From: Chloroflexota bacterium
GTDB taxonomy: Bacteria; Chloroflexota; Dehalococcoidia; Dehalococcoidales; UBA3254
NCBI GenBank assembly: GCA_017860765.1
Contig: JAGDMY010000102.1
Location: 1 to 5,837 of the forward strand
Length of the DNA stretch: 5,837 nucleotides
Direction: 5' to 3'
Made by a program: the position numbers and the translations under genes. Below, piece by piece: positions 5,026 through 5,837 of the stretch. The notes beneath the pieces are model-generated. The model made no database searches and was not told the origin of the DNA. It was given only the letters and a program-made list of their open reading frames with translations. How positions within the stretch are numbered: position 1 is the stretch's first letter; every line of letters starts with the position of its first letter.

Positions 5026-5837
5026 TTTTAATAAGCTTCAGTTCCTCTTCCCGGGAGGCCACTTTGCCGTCCAGGCGGGCTTCCCGGAGAATCTCCAGGA
5101 CTTCTTTAATCCGCGGCCCTGAAGCCATTCCCATATCCATCAGGTCGGCACCGGTGATGGCAGGGTGGATGAAACGCAGCTTGTTTAAATAGAGTTCGAT
5201 GCGCTGCCGGACCAGTGGGCTCCCGGACTCCATAAGGTTAGCCAGGATGGCCACCTGGTGATACCGGTGAAGGCAGCGGTGAATCTGGCTGGGCGTCATC
5301 TCCGCCGCGGCCAGGCACGGTAATTGGTTCTTCAAATGCAGGGTTTCCTGCAGGATTTGAGACACGCTGCGGGTAAACTTGAGATAAGCGATCCAATCTT
5401 CTAAGGCCTCAGGACTCAGCCGGTAGACCAGGAAGGCCAGGTACAATTCTTCGGGTGGGGAGTAGGGCTGCATTAACCCGCGGGCCCTGGTAAACATCTT
5501 TGCCAGCCACAGGCCGGCTTCCACAGCCGGAGACATTCTGGCCAGCAGCCCCAGCTCATCGGCCCGCAGGAGGGCTTTCTCCGGCCTTTCTTCTTCGAGA
5601 ACCAGCTCCAGCTCGTGACGGATGCGGTCTCCGCTGATGACATCCAGATAGGAGATATCCCGCTTAAGCAGGTCCAGGGTATGCCGTTCGATCTTGAAGT
5701 CCAACCGCTGTTCGTAGCGCACAGCCCGCCAGATGCGGGTGGCGTCGTCCCGGAAGCTGTAATCATGCAGGACCCGGATGCGGCCTTTCTCCAGGTCTTC
5801 CCTGCCCCGGTACAGGTCAATCAATTCTCCATAATGC
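5009..5837 (-). CDS. cca: CCA tRNA nucleotidyltransferase / poly(A) polymerase family protein, 5' end cut by window edge
   Basis: The 275 visible residues are the C-terminal part of a class II nucleotidyltransferase, which adds or repairs the CCA end of tRNAs or adds A tails to RNA. Near the edge are YGELIDLYRGREDLEKG (2-18) and RVLHDYSFRDDATRIWRAVRYEQR (21-44), the end of the catalytic domain and the start of the neck helices. ISGDRIRHELELVLEE, some 20 residues on, is the nucleotide-recognition neck region. The rest is helical body and tail. The catalytic head with its DxD lies beyond the window. A TTG at 5824 could be taken as a start, but the codons before it (H-Y-G-E) continue the family motif, so it is an internal Leu. 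No HD motif is seen in the visible part. CCA-adding versus poly(A) activity cannot be settled from this half, so the symbol is tentative. The stop lies inside the 3' end of rubrerythrin on the other strand. Confidence 0.88.
   Translation of the reverse strand, partial: HYGELIDLYRGREDLEKGRIRVLHDYSFRDDATRIWRAVRYEQRLDFKIERHTLDLLKRDISYLDVISGDRIRHELELVLEEERPEKALLRADELGLLARMSPAVEAGLWLAKMFTRARGLMQPYSPPEELYLAFLVYRLSPEALEDWIAYLKFTRSVSQILQETLHLKNQLPCLAAAEMTPSQIHRCLHRYHQVAILANLMESGSPLVRQRIELYLNKLRFIHPAITGADLMDMGMASGPRIKEVLEILREARLDGKVASREEELKLIKTSRSF

Noticed and set aside
5822..5824. TTG as the start of the tRNA nucleotidyltransferase gene
   Set aside because: The reading frame continues upstream through H-Y-G-E, part of the family's motif before the neck region, so the gene simply runs off the window.

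Overview
This window looks like ordinary chromosomal housekeeping DNA from an anaerobic bacterium of moderate to high GC. My best guess is Chloroflexota, class Dehalococcoidia (Dehalococcoides/Dehalogenimonas relatives). That rests on overall protein flavour: an archaeal/Chloroflexi-like endonuclease IV, the wording of RsfS and ThiL, and an oxygen-defence rubrerythrin. It is an inference, not a database result. I see no mobile element, CRISPR array, RNA gene or obviously new multi-gene system. Gene density is very high, and the only gene-free stretches are two short divergent promoter regions of about 130 bp each.

Layout. (1) 1-801, minus strand: an endonuclease IV-family AP endonuclease, open at the left edge, so its last residues are missing. 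(2) 802-937: a divergent control region with promoter-like elements for both neighbours and two inverted repeats. (3) 938-1282, plus strand: rsfS, the ribosome silencing factor, which appears to start at a CTG codon rather than at the first in-frame ATG. (4) 1293-4394, minus strand: a tight five-gene cluster read thiL - tsaE - tsaB - thioesterase - ndk, with gaps of 0, -17, 13 and 25 nt, probably one operon driven from an extended -10 element just before thiL. (5) 4395-4521: a second divergent control region with a good -35/-10 pair for rubrerythrin. (6) 4522-5025, plus strand: rubrerythrin. (7) 5009-5837, minus strand: the C-terminal part of a CCA-adding enzyme/poly(A) polymerase-family protein, open at the right edge and overlapping the 3' end of rubrerythrin by 17 bp.

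How the genes fit together. The thiL operon joins thiamine diphosphate synthesis (ThiL) with two parts of the tRNA t6A37 modification machinery (TsaE and TsaB; TsaC and TsaD are not in the window), a PaaI-type hotdog thioesterase of unknown substrate, and nucleoside diphosphate kinase. With RsfS and the tRNA nucleotidyltransferase nearby, the neighbourhood leans toward translation and tRNA maturation plus nucleotide supply. The endonuclease and rubrerythrin add DNA repair and oxidative-stress defence.

The points most worth a second look are the RsfS start, a possibly leaderless thiL transcript that shares a nine-base extended -10 with rsfS, and altered motif residues in ThiL. These are modest observations rather than a new system.
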